Of a stretch of 12,476 bases of DNA, positions 1-6,771 are shown in pieces. The stretch spans positions 1 through 12,476 of the forward strand of contig JAFXOO010000331.1 in the NCBI GenBank assembly GCA_017528675.1, in the 5' to 3' direction. A model generated the notes under the pieces. That model had not been told where the DNA came from and searched no databases. It was given only the letters and a program-made list of their open reading frames with translations. The stretch comes from Oscillospiraceae bacterium (GTDB taxonomy: Bacteria; Bacillota; Clostridia; Oscillospirales; Ruminococcaceae). Within the stretch, counting starts at the first letter, position 1; each line of letters begins with the position of its first letter. The position numbers and the translations under genes were made by a program.

Positions 1-16
1 CACCGCCCTGCTTCGC

Positions 17-69
17 TTTAAGCGACCAGCGGCGCTCGCAAGCTCGCTGGCTGTCTGCTTATGCCGAGG
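17..69 (+). repeat. Dispersed palindromic element, copy 1
   Basis: This ~53-bp stretch matches the reverse complement of 6822-6874 in four conserved blocks: AAGCGAC, GCGCTCG, CTCGCTGG and TCTGCTTATGC. Short variable blocks of equal length separate them. Each copy is an imperfect inverted repeat; here CCAGCG (27-31 region) can pair with CGCTGG (45-50). Two copies in opposite orientation, both in gene-free DNA, suggest a small non-coding repeat family of REP or MITE type. The family name is unknown to me. The alignment was done by eye. Confidence 0.7.
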
Positions 70-74
70 GAGGT

Positions 75-118
75 TTAGGAGGGGCGAGCAGCCCCTCCTA
101 AGTCGGCGCTAAGCCGAC
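75..118 (+). repeat. Two adjacent perfect stem-loops
   Basis: The first stem is 11 bp (75-85 with 91-101, loop GAGCA). It is followed at once by a 6-bp stem GTCGGC/GCCGAC (102-107 with 113-118, loop GCTAA). Neither is followed by a U-tract in the + direction, and no T-run follows in the minus direction, so a simple intrinsic terminator is not well supported. A third small stem, TCCCGGT/ACCGGGA, lies at 171-188. The whole of 1-190 looks like structured intergenic DNA without a gene. Confidence 0.55.
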
Positions 119-257
119 AAAAAGCTTAAGCTGTTAGCATTGGATGGGGCGGGTGAACCGTTCCCCCTACTCCCGGTTTTCACCGGGATTCCATATTGTG
201 AAATGCTGTTTTGATTTTCTTTTTTAAATGTTATCATGAATTTATCACAAACGAGAG

Positions 258-263
258 TATAAT
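258..263 (+). promoter_or_regulatory. Probable -10 box upstream of the htrA-like gene
   Basis: A perfect TATAAT lies 66 nt before the chosen start at 330, in the only AT-rich part of the upstream region. The matching -35 is poor: TCATGA at 234-239 with an 18-nt spacer. The promoter may be weak or need an activator. Confidence 0.45.
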
Positions 264-329
264 AATACTTGTAAACAAAAGAACCCTTCAGCATGAAGCT
301 GATACGATCAGATAGAAAGGATGGTACAC

Positions 330-1823
330 ATGATGAACCAGAACGATCAGAACAATTGGAACGGAATGAACAACCAGCAGAACGGCTGCTCCCAGGACGG
401 TAACCAGCAGAACGGCTATCCCCAGAACGGATACCGGCAGGATGCCCCCTATACCAATTATTATAACGAACCGGACGGCACCAGCAATTATGTGAATATG
501 TATTCCGATCCGGAACGGCCCGCCAGAAAGAAGGGCGGCAAGACCTTCCTGAAGGTGGCAGCCGCCGTCGCTGCACTGGCGATTGTGTCTGTCTCTTCTG
601 TGGAGATGTACAAGCTCTTTGGCAAGGATGCCCGCACCGCCAACTGGACAGAGTCCGCAGCCAGTGAGCAGGCAGCCGATTCCGATCAGGCAACCGAGGC
701 ACAGACCGAGGCGGTTGCTTCTGCGGAAAAGGAGGACAGCGCTGCGGATGCTTCCGCTGCTGTGGGCGGATCCAAGAGTGCCTGGATCAACATGGCAGCC
801 CCCGCCGATGCCCTGACCATCCCCGAAATCGTCAGCAAGGCGCTTCCGTCCGTTGTCGGCATCAGCTCGACCTTTGAGGTAGAGACCAGCGGCATGGGTA
901 ATTACTGGGGCTTCAACTTCTACGGCGGCAATAACTACGGCTCCCAGAAGCAGACCTTCCCCGCCACCGGCACCGGCATCGTCATGAGCGAGGACGGCTA
1001 TATCATCACGAATGCACACTGCATCTATGACAACGATTCCCAGTACAAGGCCGGCAAGGCCATCTCCGTGAGCGTGGTCATGGGCGATGAGAACGAGACA
1101 GAATACGATGCACAGATCGTCGGCTATGATCTGCAAACGGATCTCGCCGTCCTGAAGATTGACGCCACCGGCCTGACACCGGCGGAATTCGGCAACAGCG
1201 ACGACCTCCAGGTCGGTGAGCTGGTGGTTGCCATCGGCAACCCGCTCGGCTTCGAGCTGTTCGGCACCACCACCTGCGGCATTGTTTCGGCACTGAACCG
1301 GAATGTCTCGATTGACGAGCGTGAGATGACGCTGATCCAGACGGATGCAGCCATCAACTCCGGCAACTCCGGCGGCCCGCTGCTCAACGGCTACGGTCAG
1401 GTCATCGGCATCAACTCTGCCAAGATGTCCAGCAGCTATGGCTCCGCAAGCGTAGAGGGTCTGGGCTTTGCCATCCCGATCTCCAGCGCCAAGGACATCA
1501 TCAACGACCTGATCGGCAACGGCTATGTGACCGGCCGTCCGCAGCTCGGCATCACCGGTGCGGACATCACGGAAGCAGATTCCCAGCGCTTCAACCTCCC
1601 CCAGGGCGTCTATGTCTACAGCGTTGCAGAGGATTCTGCCGCTGAGAAGGCAGGCATCCGCCAGGGCGATGTCATCACTGAGATCGACGAGCAGACCATC
1701 ACCACGATGGACGAACTCAATGCCGTGAAGAACGAGCACACCGCCGGAGAAACCATCAAGCTCAAGGTATTCCGCAGCGGCGAGACCTTTGAGACAGAGC
1801 TGACGCTCGAAGAAGTCAAGTGA
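330..1823 (+). CDS. Membrane-anchored HtrA/DegP-family serine protease with PDZ domain
   Basis: This encodes a 497-residue trypsin-like serine protease of the HtrA family, which degrades or refolds damaged exported proteins. I place the start at 330 because the ribosome site (AAAGG, 316-320) abuts the ATG at 321 but lies 9 nt before the ATG at 330. Order of parts: a cytoplasmic N-terminal tail rich in Asn/Gln with NQQNG repeats (about 1-65), a basic stretch, one membrane helix (about 74-92), an acidic Ala/Glu/Ser linker, then the protease domain. The catalytic triad is visible as His230 (in TNAHC), Asp271 (in TDLAVLKI) and Ser347 (in GNSGGP), with normal spacing. A single PDZ domain fills about 404-497. 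Membrane tether plus one PDZ is the usual Gram-positive HtrA layout. A Cys replaces the common Val after the catalytic His. It stands alone as a transcription unit, and its substrates cannot be told from the sequence. Confidence 0.95.
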   Translation: MMNQNDQNNWNGMNNQQNGCSQDGNQQNGYPQNGYRQDAPYTNYYNEPDGTSNYVNMYSDPERPARKKGGKTFLKVAAAVAALAIVSVSSVEMYKLFGKDARTANWTESAASEQAADSDQATEAQTEAVASAEKEDSAADASAAVGGSKSAWINMAAPADALTIPEIVSKALPSVVGISSTFEVETSGMGNYWGFNFYGGNNYGSQKQTFPATGTGIVMSEDGYIITNAHCIYDNDSQYKAGKAISVSVVMGDENETEYDAQIVGYDLQTDLAVLKIDATGLTPAEFGNSDDLQVGELVVAIGNPLGFELFGTTTCGIVSALNRNVSIDEREMTLIQTDAAINSGNSGGPLLNGYGQVIGINSAKMSSSYGSASVEGLGFAIPISSAKDIINDLIGNGYVTGRPQLGITGADITEADSQRFNLPQGVYVYSVAEDSAAEKAGIRQGDVITEIDEQTITTMDELNAVKNEHTAGETIKLKVFRSGETFETELTLEEVK

Positions 1824-1896
1824 GCAGAGAAATAGCCGAATTTCCGTAATGTAAGCAGAATTTACCATTTTTATAAATTTCCTTTCCCATCAAGCG

Positions 1897-1935
1897 ATTT
1901 CAGACCGCCGAAAACGTTTTCCGGCGGTCTGAAAT
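1897..1935 (+). terminator. Terminator-like hairpin after the htrA-like gene
   Basis: A perfect 14-bp stem (1897-1910 with 1922-1935) encloses an 11-nt loop, AAAACGTTTTC, which can itself pair. It lies 74 nt past the stop codon. The following bases (TCTATG) give only a weak U-tract, so termination may be partial. Confidence 0.6.
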
Positions 1936-2066
1936 TCTATGTGTAAGATGCTGAAAATGGTTATTATTTGTCATATATGGAAAATTATGCCTGAGCTTTT
2001 GTACAATTCAACTAAAAAGCAGGAGAAAGAACATGCAATTTTTTTAGAAAAAAAAGAAATCGGGTG

Positions 2067-2095
2067 TTGACAATCTCAAAATAATATGCTAAAAT
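2067..2095 (+). promoter_or_regulatory. Strong sigma-A-type promoter of the dockerin gene
   Basis: TTGACA (2067-2072) and TAAAAT (2090-2095) are separated by exactly 17 nt, close to consensus. An A-rich tract just upstream (2046-2059) could act as an UP-like element. Transcription would start near 2101-2103, leaving about 160 nt of leader before the start codon. Confidence 0.85.
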
Positions 2096-2100
2096 AGTCT

Positions 2101-2261
2101 TATAAAACGCAGGGCCTAATAGGCTTATTGCGTTGGAAAAGCAGCGGGTAATCCGGTATGTGTGCATATAAGGCAGTTTGTGTGTCATGTGTCAGGATGG
2201 CAAATCCCCCGACTGTGGAATCCAAAAGAAATTCTGTAAAGAAGAGAGAGGTAATCGAACA
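2101..2261 (+). other. Long structured 5' leader of the dockerin gene
   Basis: About 160 nt lie between the promoter and the ATG at 2262. A stem AACGC/GCGTT (2106-2110 with 2130-2134) contains an inner GCCT-AAT-AGGC hairpin (2114-2124). A further GGAT/ATCC hairpin sits at 2195-2207. The ribosome site GAGAGAGG lies about 2243-2251. The length and stems allow a regulatory RNA, but I could not match it to a riboswitch class that I know. Confidence 0.4.
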
Positions 2262-4502
2262 ATGAAGAAGTCATTCCTGAAAAGAGTGATGGCTGCTGCT
2301 GTGGCAGTTCCCGTTGCTCTGACACAGACCGCCATGTTTGCTTCCTTTGCTGCTGGTGAGGAGACCGGTTCTGAGAATAAGGTCATCAACAACGCCACTT
2401 TCGTAAACATTCCGAGTGATGCAAAGATCATTGAGGATGTTAAGGGCTATAAGGCAAAAGAAGCAAAGAATCCGTATGCAATCGTTCAGGAGAACAACTG
2501 GAACGGCGACCTGAGAGCAGCTCTGACTGCAATGTACAACGGCGACTCCAACGGCGTTGACCTGGATCCCGCAAGAATTGCTGACAGCGTTGACAGCACC
2601 GCCTGGTATTCCGAGTTCCTGAAGGCTGCTCTGCGTGCCGAGGGTACCAAGGTAAATGCCACCATCAACACCGATAACGTTGTTGTAACGATTGATGTTG
2701 ACTACAACTACGGCCAGGATGCCGCAAACCGCATGGTAAGCGGTCTGGGCGATGCTTACAAGCAGGCTGTGGCTGACCTGAACTCCAAGGCTCAGGTAAA
2801 GGGCCAGATCGTGCTCACCATTGATACTGCTGAGCTCGACCAGGAGAAGTCCTTCGCTGTAGAGGCAACTGTAAAGTTCGACGGCATGAAGGATGGCAGC
2901 CTGACTGAGACTGTTGTACCGTATGTACAGAGCATCTATGACATTGTAAAGGGCGAGGTAATCGCTGCTGTCAAGGCTGACGGCCTCGATGAGAATGCTC
3001 TGAACGGTGAGTGGAAGCGCTGCGACGGCAAGGTTGCAACTGCCCAGAGAGCAATCAACAGAGCAGGCGAGAGCTACAACTACGACTTCACTGCTGCTGA
3101 TGTGGACGATCTGTTCAGCCAGGCAAGAGAGAAGGCAGTAGACGAGAGCAGCAGATTCAAGAGAATCCCTGCAAGCCTGGATGCTGCAACTGAGACCAAT
3201 GCATATGCATGCGCATCCGATATTCTCCAGCAGATCGTTGAGAAGATCAACGAGAAGTCCGCTGAGAAGAAAACCGGCTATGAGCTGAGCGTATCCCTTG
3301 ACGGCATTGTAAACACCGCAAAGGATCTCGTGGACATCACCGCTACTGCAAAGGCTGAAGATTTCAAGTACAATGCAGATGGCATGGGCTACTTCGAGAC
3401 TGATGCAGACTTCGATGCTGCTGCTTACACCGAGTACTTCGAGAAGAAGCTGGCTGAGGAGAGCGAGAAGCTTGAGGGCAAGAAGCTGGTTCTGGAGAGC
3501 ATTGAGAGTGTAAAGGTCATCGAGGCTGATGTTGAGGTTGTTTCCAAGGAGCTGAGCGGCAACGCCGGCATGAACATCTACAGAGTTGTATATCCGAACT
3601 ACAAGGAAGTTGTGGATGAAACCGAGACCGAGACTGAGACTGAGACCCAGGGCGAGTCTGAGACCCAGGGCGAGTCTGAGACCCAGGGCGAGTCTGAGAC
3701 CCAGGGCGAGTCTGAGACCCAGGGCGAGTCTGAGACCCAGGGTGAGTCTGAGACTGTGACCGAGACCGAGACCGCTTCTGAGGGTGAGGTTGTTACCATC
3801 AAGAATGTCAAGGTAGAAGTTGAGGGTGGTTTCTACTTCTCTCACGATCCGAGAGCATTTGCTGATCTTGGCCTCATCAAGTCCGCAACCATCATCGAGG
3901 ACGGCGCTGAGAGAGCTGTGACTGAGGATGAGATGAAGAACTTCTCCTTCAGCTTCCGCCGCAACTCCACCATCGAAGAGGCTGAGGGCGCTGACGCTGA
4001 GCCGGTTTCCCCGCAGAGTGCATACGCTGACAAGACCCTGAACGCTGCTGGCAGCTACTTCGCACAGACCATCTATGTATACTATGGCGGCAAGCTCGTA
4101 CAGGACGGCGAGGCTACTGTATTCATCGGTGTCAAGGGCGACGTCAACAACGACGGCATTGCAAATGCATCTGATGCAGCCAAGGTTCTGATCTACACCG
4201 CTGCAATCAATGCAGGCCAGAAGGATGTCAACATCTACAGCGCAGACAATGCTGATCTTGAGAGATTTGCATACTTCCTGGGCGATACCAACGGCGAGTC
4301 CGAGGATCTGGGTAAGACCGCTTCCTACGATGCAACTGTTGAGTCCCCGCTGAACGCATCTGATGCAGCGCAGATCCTGATCTACACCGCAGCAGTGAAT
4401 GCTTCTTCCACCGGCAAGGCTGACTGGATCCCGCAGGCAATCAAGAGCACTCCTTATCCGAAGTATTCCGAGGAGATCGCTAAGGCTGCCGGCCTCATCT
4501 GA
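2262..4502 (+). CDS. Secreted protein with C-terminal X-module/dockerin-like region (CttA-like architecture)
   Basis: This is a 746-residue exported protein that probably binds a cohesin through its C-terminus. The open frame begins at 2178, but the ATG at 2262 follows GAGAGAGG and opens a signal peptide (about 1-30, cleavage near A30/A31). Residues 32-455 match no domain I can name; helix-plus-beta units appear to recur near 116-149, 164-208, 320-371 and 389-427. A Glu/Thr linker with six ETQGES repeats (461-496) follows. Residues about 508-625 occupy the place of an X-module. The dockerin runs from 626: loop one has GDVNNDG with D627, N629, D631 and D638. Loop two begins GDTNG (D675) but its closing Asp is D701, a 15-residue insert. 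Both repeats end in a near-identical helix (ASDAA..LIYTAA.NA). In R. flavefaciens, CttA has this layout, is next to ScaE and has an insert in a calcium loop. Whether this N-terminus binds a polysaccharide is unknown. Confidence 0.85.
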   Translation: MKKSFLKRVMAAAVAVPVALTQTAMFASFAAGEETGSENKVINNATFVNIPSDAKIIEDVKGYKAKEAKNPYAIVQENNWNGDLRAALTAMYNGDSNGVDLDPARIADSVDSTAWYSEFLKAALRAEGTKVNATINTDNVVVTIDVDYNYGQDAANRMVSGLGDAYKQAVADLNSKAQVKGQIVLTIDTAELDQEKSFAVEATVKFDGMKDGSLTETVVPYVQSIYDIVKGEVIAAVKADGLDENALNGEWKRCDGKVATAQRAINRAGESYNYDFTAADVDDLFSQAREKAVDESSRFKRIPASLDAATETNAYACASDILQQIVEKINEKSAEKKTGYELSVSLDGIVNTAKDLVDITATAKAEDFKYNADGMGYFETDADFDAAAYTEYFEKKLAEESEKLEGKKLVLESIESVKVIEADVEVVSKELSGNAGMNIYRVVYPNYKEVVDETETETETETQGESETQGESETQGESETQGESETQGESETQGESETVTETETASEGEVVTIKNVKVEVEGGFYFSHDPRAFADLGLIKSATIIEDGAERAVTEDEMKNFSFSFRRNSTIEEAEGADAEPVSPQSAYADKTLNAAGSYFAQTIYVYYGGKLVQDGEATVFIGVKGDVNNDGIANASDAAKVLIYTAAINAGQKDVNIYSADNADLERFAYFLGDTNGESEDLGKTASYDATVESPLNASDAAQILIYTAAVNASSTGKADWIPQAIKSTPYPKYSEEIAKAAGLI
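3642..3749 (+). repeat. Six tandem 18-bp repeats coding for ETQGES
   Basis: The unit GAGACCCAGGGCGAGTCT occurs six times in a row. The first five copies are identical and the sixth differs by one silent base (GGC to GGT). It encodes a flexible acidic linker between the N-terminal region and the X-module/dockerin. Identity at silent positions points to recent expansion by slippage or recombination. Confidence 0.97.
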
Positions 4503-4542
4503 GTTCCGACACATTACCAGGCATACCCATCATAGGCATGTA

Positions 4543-4569
4543 ACCGCCGCATCAGTGCGGTGCGGCGGT
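4543..4569 (+). promoter_or_regulatory. Intercistronic hairpin without U-tract
   Basis: A perfect 9-bp stem ACCGCCGCA/TGCGGCGGT (4543-4551 with 4561-4569, 9-nt loop) lies 40 nt after the dockerin gene stop and 50 nt before the next start. It is followed by AACATATAAAC rather than a run of T. It may stabilise the upstream message or partly stop transcription, so that the two genes are made in different amounts. No clear promoter is seen between the genes. Confidence 0.5.
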
Positions 4570-4619
4570 AACATATAAACATCATTTAATTTAATTTATC
4601 TGAAAGGAAGTGAACGAAA

Positions 4620-5567
4620 ATGAAGAAGATTAGTTTCAAGAAGGTTTTTGCTTCTGTAGCTGCACTTTCTGTAGTGGCTTGCATGGCTGCTATTCCGGCT
4701 TCTGCTGCTGATGGTACCTTTACTGTATCCATCGACAAGAAGACCATTAAGCTGGACGAGGCTAAGAGCCCGGTTCCGATCTATGTAAAGACAAGCGCTC
4801 TGGAGAAGGGCTGCACTGACTACGAGTTCGGTCTGAAAGTTGATACCGACTGCACCTATGAGTTCGTAAAGGACGTTATTGATGCAATGGAGAAGGGCGG
4901 CACTCCGCTGTCTCGTTCCGTAACTGTACAGCCTGGCGACGACAACTTTATGTGGGTTGCTGATGCAAGCGATACTTCCATGGTAAAGGCTATGAACGTT
5001 GGTCTGCTGATGGTTACCATTAAGGATCCGAAGGCTGGCGAGAAGTATGACATCGAATTCAGCAAGATCAACGGTTCCGGTAAGGACGCTGCATTCTGCA
5101 AGGATCAGCTCCAGAACCTGACCTATGACATTGTTGGTGATAATGGCTGGATCCAGATCGAGGGTGAGCCGGAGTCTTCCGAGCCTGAGTCCTCTGAGCC
5201 GGAGTCCTCTGAGCCTGAGTCTTCTGAGCCGGAGTCCTCTTCTGAGTCTGCATCTGAGTCCGAGTCCGCTTCTGAGTCTGCATCTGCTTCCGATTCTGAG
5301 TCTGCATCTGCATCTGACTCTGCATCTGCATCTGCATCTGACTCTGATTCCTCCAGCAGCAGCAGCTCCAGCAGCTCCAGCTCCAGCAGCTCCAGCAGCT
5401 CTGGTTCTTCTTCCAGCAAGAGCAGCTCTGGCGGCAGCGGCAACGGTTCCGCTTCCTCTGGTTCTCCGTCCACTGGCTCCTCTGACGTTCTGCCGATCGC
5501 AGGCGCAGCAGCAGCAGTTGCAGTTCTGGGCGGCGTAGCTCTGGTAGCTAAGAAGAAGAATGACTAA
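4620..5567 (+). CDS. Small cell-wall-anchored single-cohesin protein (ScaE-like scaffoldin)
   Basis: This is a 315-residue surface protein. The start is set by AAAGGAAG (4603-4610), 9 nt upstream. A signal peptide (1-29, ending PASA) is followed by one domain of about 150 residues (33-182). Its beta-rich pattern fits a cohesin: an opening VSIDKKTIKL strand, a central MWVADASD, then GLLMVTIKDPKAGEKYDI and a closing GWIQIEG strand. A long PESSE, then Ser/Ala/Asp, then poly-Ser linker (183-281) could span the wall. The C-terminus has SPSTG (282-286), a hydrophobic helix and KKKND, a sorting-signal layout with an unusual motif in place of LPxTG. VVAC at 18-21 also fits a lipobox, so a lipoprotein form is an alternative. 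Known ScaE proteins have one cohesin plus a wall anchor and hold CttA and ScaB. The upstream dockerin protein is the obvious partner. The cohesin call rests on pattern only. Confidence 0.8.
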   Translation: MKKISFKKVFASVAALSVVACMAAIPASAADGTFTVSIDKKTIKLDEAKSPVPIYVKTSALEKGCTDYEFGLKVDTDCTYEFVKDVIDAMEKGGTPLSRSVTVQPGDDNFMWVADASDTSMVKAMNVGLLMVTIKDPKAGEKYDIEFSKINGSGKDAAFCKDQLQNLTYDIVGDNGWIQIEGEPESSEPESSEPESSEPESSEPESSSESASESESASESASASDSESASASDSASASASDSDSSSSSSSSSSSSSSSSSSGSSSSKSSSGGSGNGSASSGSPSTGSSDVLPIAGAAAAVAVLGGVALVAKKKND

Positions 5568-5600
5568 TCCAGTCTGACCTTCTGACAGAACAAGTCAATC

Positions 5601-5632
5601 AATCCTCCCTGTGAAAGCAGGGAGGATTTTTT
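5601..5632 (+). terminator. Intrinsic terminator of the dockerin-cohesin unit
   Basis: An 11-bp stem (5601-5611 with 5618-5628, loop TGAAAG) runs into six T (5627-5632), 33 nt after the cohesin gene stop. This is a classic + strand terminator. Confidence 0.92.
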
Positions 5633-5642
5633 GCATACAAAA

Positions 5643-5667
5643 CCCCCGCAGCAGGAAACTGCGGGGG
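5643..5667 (-). terminator. Intrinsic terminator of the esterase gene
   Basis: A 9-bp stem CCCCCGCAG/CTGCGGGGG (5643-5651 with 5659-5667) lies 5 nt past the minus-strand stop codon. AAAA at 5639-5642 on the + strand gives the short T-run on the minus transcript. It faces the + strand terminator, as expected for convergent genes. Confidence 0.8.
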
Positions 5668-5672
5668 TGATT

Positions 5673-6518
5673 TCATAGCAGAGAACGGAAAAAGTCACAT
5701 TCCTCGGAATTGAGGCGTTTAGCGGCATCGGTGCGGATGTCACAGTGGAACACATGCCAGAGCTGCTCATCCTCGCCGCCGCAGAACCGATAGACATGCG
5801 GAACGCCGCATTTCTCCAGAACAGGGAGAAGCTTGTCCGGCTCATGCCGCAGAAAATCCATATTCGATGTCATGACAAAGCACGGCGGAAACTGCGCTGT
5901 GATATACCGCAGCACATCGAGCTCCTGAAGTGCATCCGGCGATGCAAGAAAATCGGCATAGCTGTCAAGCGGCTGGTCAGTTCCATACAGCCCGCAGTTG
6001 AGCGCAATGCCCCGGAGCCGCAGTCCGGCAGGCGGCCGGAAGTCAAAATGCGCCGCATAGCCGGGATTTGTCAGGATGCACGCATACAGCGCAATCCCCT
6101 GTGCGCCGGCAGAATCCCCGACGCCAAAGATCCGCCCGGTGTCAAGCCCGAACTCACCGGCGTGCCGCATGATCCAGTGAAACACGAGATTCGTGTCCTC
6201 AAGCGGCGCAGGGAAGGGAAATTCCGGTGCCAGCCGGTAGGTGTAATTCACCACCGCAAACCCGTGCTGCGCCAGCTCCATGCAGTAGTATTGGTAGCGC
6301 TCCTTGTCGCCGTAGACCCACGCACCGCCGTGAAAGCTGACAATCACGGGGAGCGCCCCTGCTGCATCCGCCGGCCGGTAGACATCGAGCTTCTGCCAGG
6401 CAAGGTCGCTGCCGTACAGCAGATCGTCATAGCGCCGGATTGTAGCAGGCGTTGTCAGCCCTGCATCCCGTACATCGTCATATTCCTTGTACTGACGCCG
6501 CATTTCCAGACTTGTCAT
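5673..6518 (-). CDS. Alpha/beta hydrolase, esterase/lipase (HSL-like) family
   Basis: This is a 281-residue cytoplasmic alpha/beta hydrolase with no signal peptide. The start is supported by AAAGGAG (6525-6531) with a 6-nt gap. The oxyanion motif HGGAW is at 63-67 and the nucleophile elbow GDSAG has Ser136. Asp221 (in TSNMDFLRHE) and His255 (in LWHVFH) fit the rest of the triad. The HGG motif and size match the hormone-sensitive-lipase-like esterases, which split short acyl esters, sometimes acetyl or feruloyl groups from plant glycans. The substrate cannot be told here. It is a single-gene unit with its own promoter and terminator, convergent with the surface-protein genes, so a shared pathway is not shown. 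Confidence 0.9.
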   Translation of the reverse strand: MTSLEMRRQYKEYDDVRDAGLTTPATIRRYDDLLYGSDLAWQKLDVYRPADAAGALPVIVSFHGGAWVYGDKERYQYYCMELAQHGFAVVNYTYRLAPEFPFPAPLEDTNLVFHWIMRHAGEFGLDTGRIFGVGDSAGAQGIALYACILTNPGYAAHFDFRPPAGLRLRGIALNCGLYGTDQPLDSYADFLASPDALQELDVLRYITAQFPPCFVMTSNMDFLRHEPDKLLPVLEKCGVPHVYRFCGGEDEQLWHVFHCDIRTDAAKRLNSEECDFFRSLL

Positions 6519-6565
6519 GTAAAGCTCCTTTCCCAGAATGCGTTCTGCAATGTTGTTCTGTATTC

Positions 6566-6594
6566 ATTATAGCATATCCTGCATGAAATTGCAA
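6566..6594 (-). promoter_or_regulatory. Promoter of the esterase gene
   Basis: On the minus strand, TTGCAA (6589-6594) and a perfect TATAAT (6566-6571) are spaced by 17 nt, about 48 nt before the start codon. Just upstream, at about 6600-6632, an imperfect inverted repeat (GCACAGAATGA and TCGTTCTGCAC-like arms, about 9 of 12 pairs) could be an operator; that part is weak. Confidence 0.8.
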
Positions 6595-6690
6595 GTTCTT
6601 GCACAGAATGAATAAAATTCGTCGTTCTGCACAGCTTACAGGTTCAATCTTTAAGGAAATTGCTCAAATCCACTGCAATGCCCCGCAAAA

Positions 6691-6717
6691 AAATCTCCTG
6701 CCGCAGCAGGGGATTTC
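6691..6717 (-). terminator. Hairpin repeat copy A, terminator-like on the minus strand
   Basis: This 27-bp hairpin sequence is repeated at 7052-7078 with a single difference (T for C). Here the + strand carries a run of A at 6687-6693, so a minus-strand transcript would read a G+C-rich stem followed by a T-run. It could be the final stop for transcripts leaving the Hsp70 unit. Confidence 0.55.
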
Positions 6718-6771
6718 AGTCTGTCAAAAAACTCTCCTTGAAAGTGTGGAGCGAACTCAAAAGTTTTTGGT

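Noticed and set aside
288..1868. 526-codon minus-strand open frame opposite the protease gene
   Set aside because: The + strand has a complete HtrA triad and PDZ domain; no ribosome site or family likeness supports the minus frame.
2021..2047. Mini-gene with AGGAG and ATG (MQFF, then stop)
   Set aside because: Four codons only, and it lies upstream of the promoter that drives the dockerin gene; likely chance.
2104..2220. Cyclic-di-GMP-I or cobalamin riboswitch in the dockerin leader
   Set aside because: Fragments such as GGCCTAA, GCAGCGGGTAATCC and CCCGACTGT recall parts of these classes, but the order and the key conserved blocks (GGGCAAACC with GAAA loop, or the full B12 box) are missing.
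2271..4514. 747-codon minus-strand open frame
   Set aside because: It mirrors the dockerin gene; its leucine-rich repeat look (GLRLAL) is only the reverse reading of the 18-bp linker repeats.
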